From an uncultured Nitrospinaceae bacterium (lineage in GTDB: Bacteria; Nitrospinota; Nitrospinia; Nitrospinales; VA-1): 6,309 bases of DNA. The stretch covers positions 1 through 6,309 of the forward strand of contig CAJJDL010000288.1 in NCBI GenBank assembly GCA_905182935.1, in the 5' to 3' direction. A program made the position numbers and the translations under genes. This document shows positions 6,305 to 6,309 of the stretch, piece after piece; the stretch's first letter is position 1; each line of letters begins with the position of its first letter. The notes beneath the pieces were generated by a model. That model made no database searches and had not been told where the DNA came from. It saw only the letters and a list, made by a program, of their open reading frames with translations.

Positions 6305-6309
6305 GTAAA

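Overview
The window holds four consecutive genes, all on the minus strand and closely packed, ending in a strong factor-independent terminator at the left edge. In transcription order (right to left) they encode: (1) a large cytochrome bd-type oxidase subunit I homologue; (2) a four-helix membrane protein carrying two c-type cytochrome domains; (3) a five-helix membrane protein with one c-type cytochrome domain; and (4) an exported, C-terminally anchored protein with two c-type haem domains joined to a region resembling the haem-b subunit (NxrC/EbdC-like) of DMSO-reductase-family enzymes. No RNA gene, mobile element or CRISPR array was seen.

The set reads as one membrane-bound respiratory module. 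It offers five CxxCH haem-c sites on the outer face of the cytoplasmic membrane, possibly one further haem b, and an oxidase-like core. The core keeps recognisable CydA landmarks: a first-helix His, the helix-3 Glu plus GWD motif, and an RQxW motif near the C-terminus. It lacks an evident quinol-binding Q-loop, has several additional hydrophobic helices, and shows changes at known haem-ligand positions. No CydB lies in the window, although the sequence upstream of gene 1 is not visible. The simplest inference is an oxygen-reducing (or related) complex fed by cytochrome c rather than by quinol. This is in line with the non-quinol branches of the bd superfamily known from Nitrospira-like nitrite oxidisers and relatives.

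The organism is a Gram-negative-type bacterium with a moderately AT-rich genome and periplasmic c-type cytochrome maturation. The bd-like/NxrC-like pairing suggests a chemolithotroph from Nitrospirota, Nitrospinota or a similar lineage. That placement is inference from gene content; there is no taxonomic marker here.

Layout: 1-135 is AT-rich DNA with no gene that I can support; 136-170 is the terminator; 190-1932, 1995-2957 and 2977-4326 are the three cytochrome genes; 4327-4396 is a 70-base spacer with a good ribosome binding site; 4397 to the right edge is the oxidase-like gene, whose true start is probably just outside the window.
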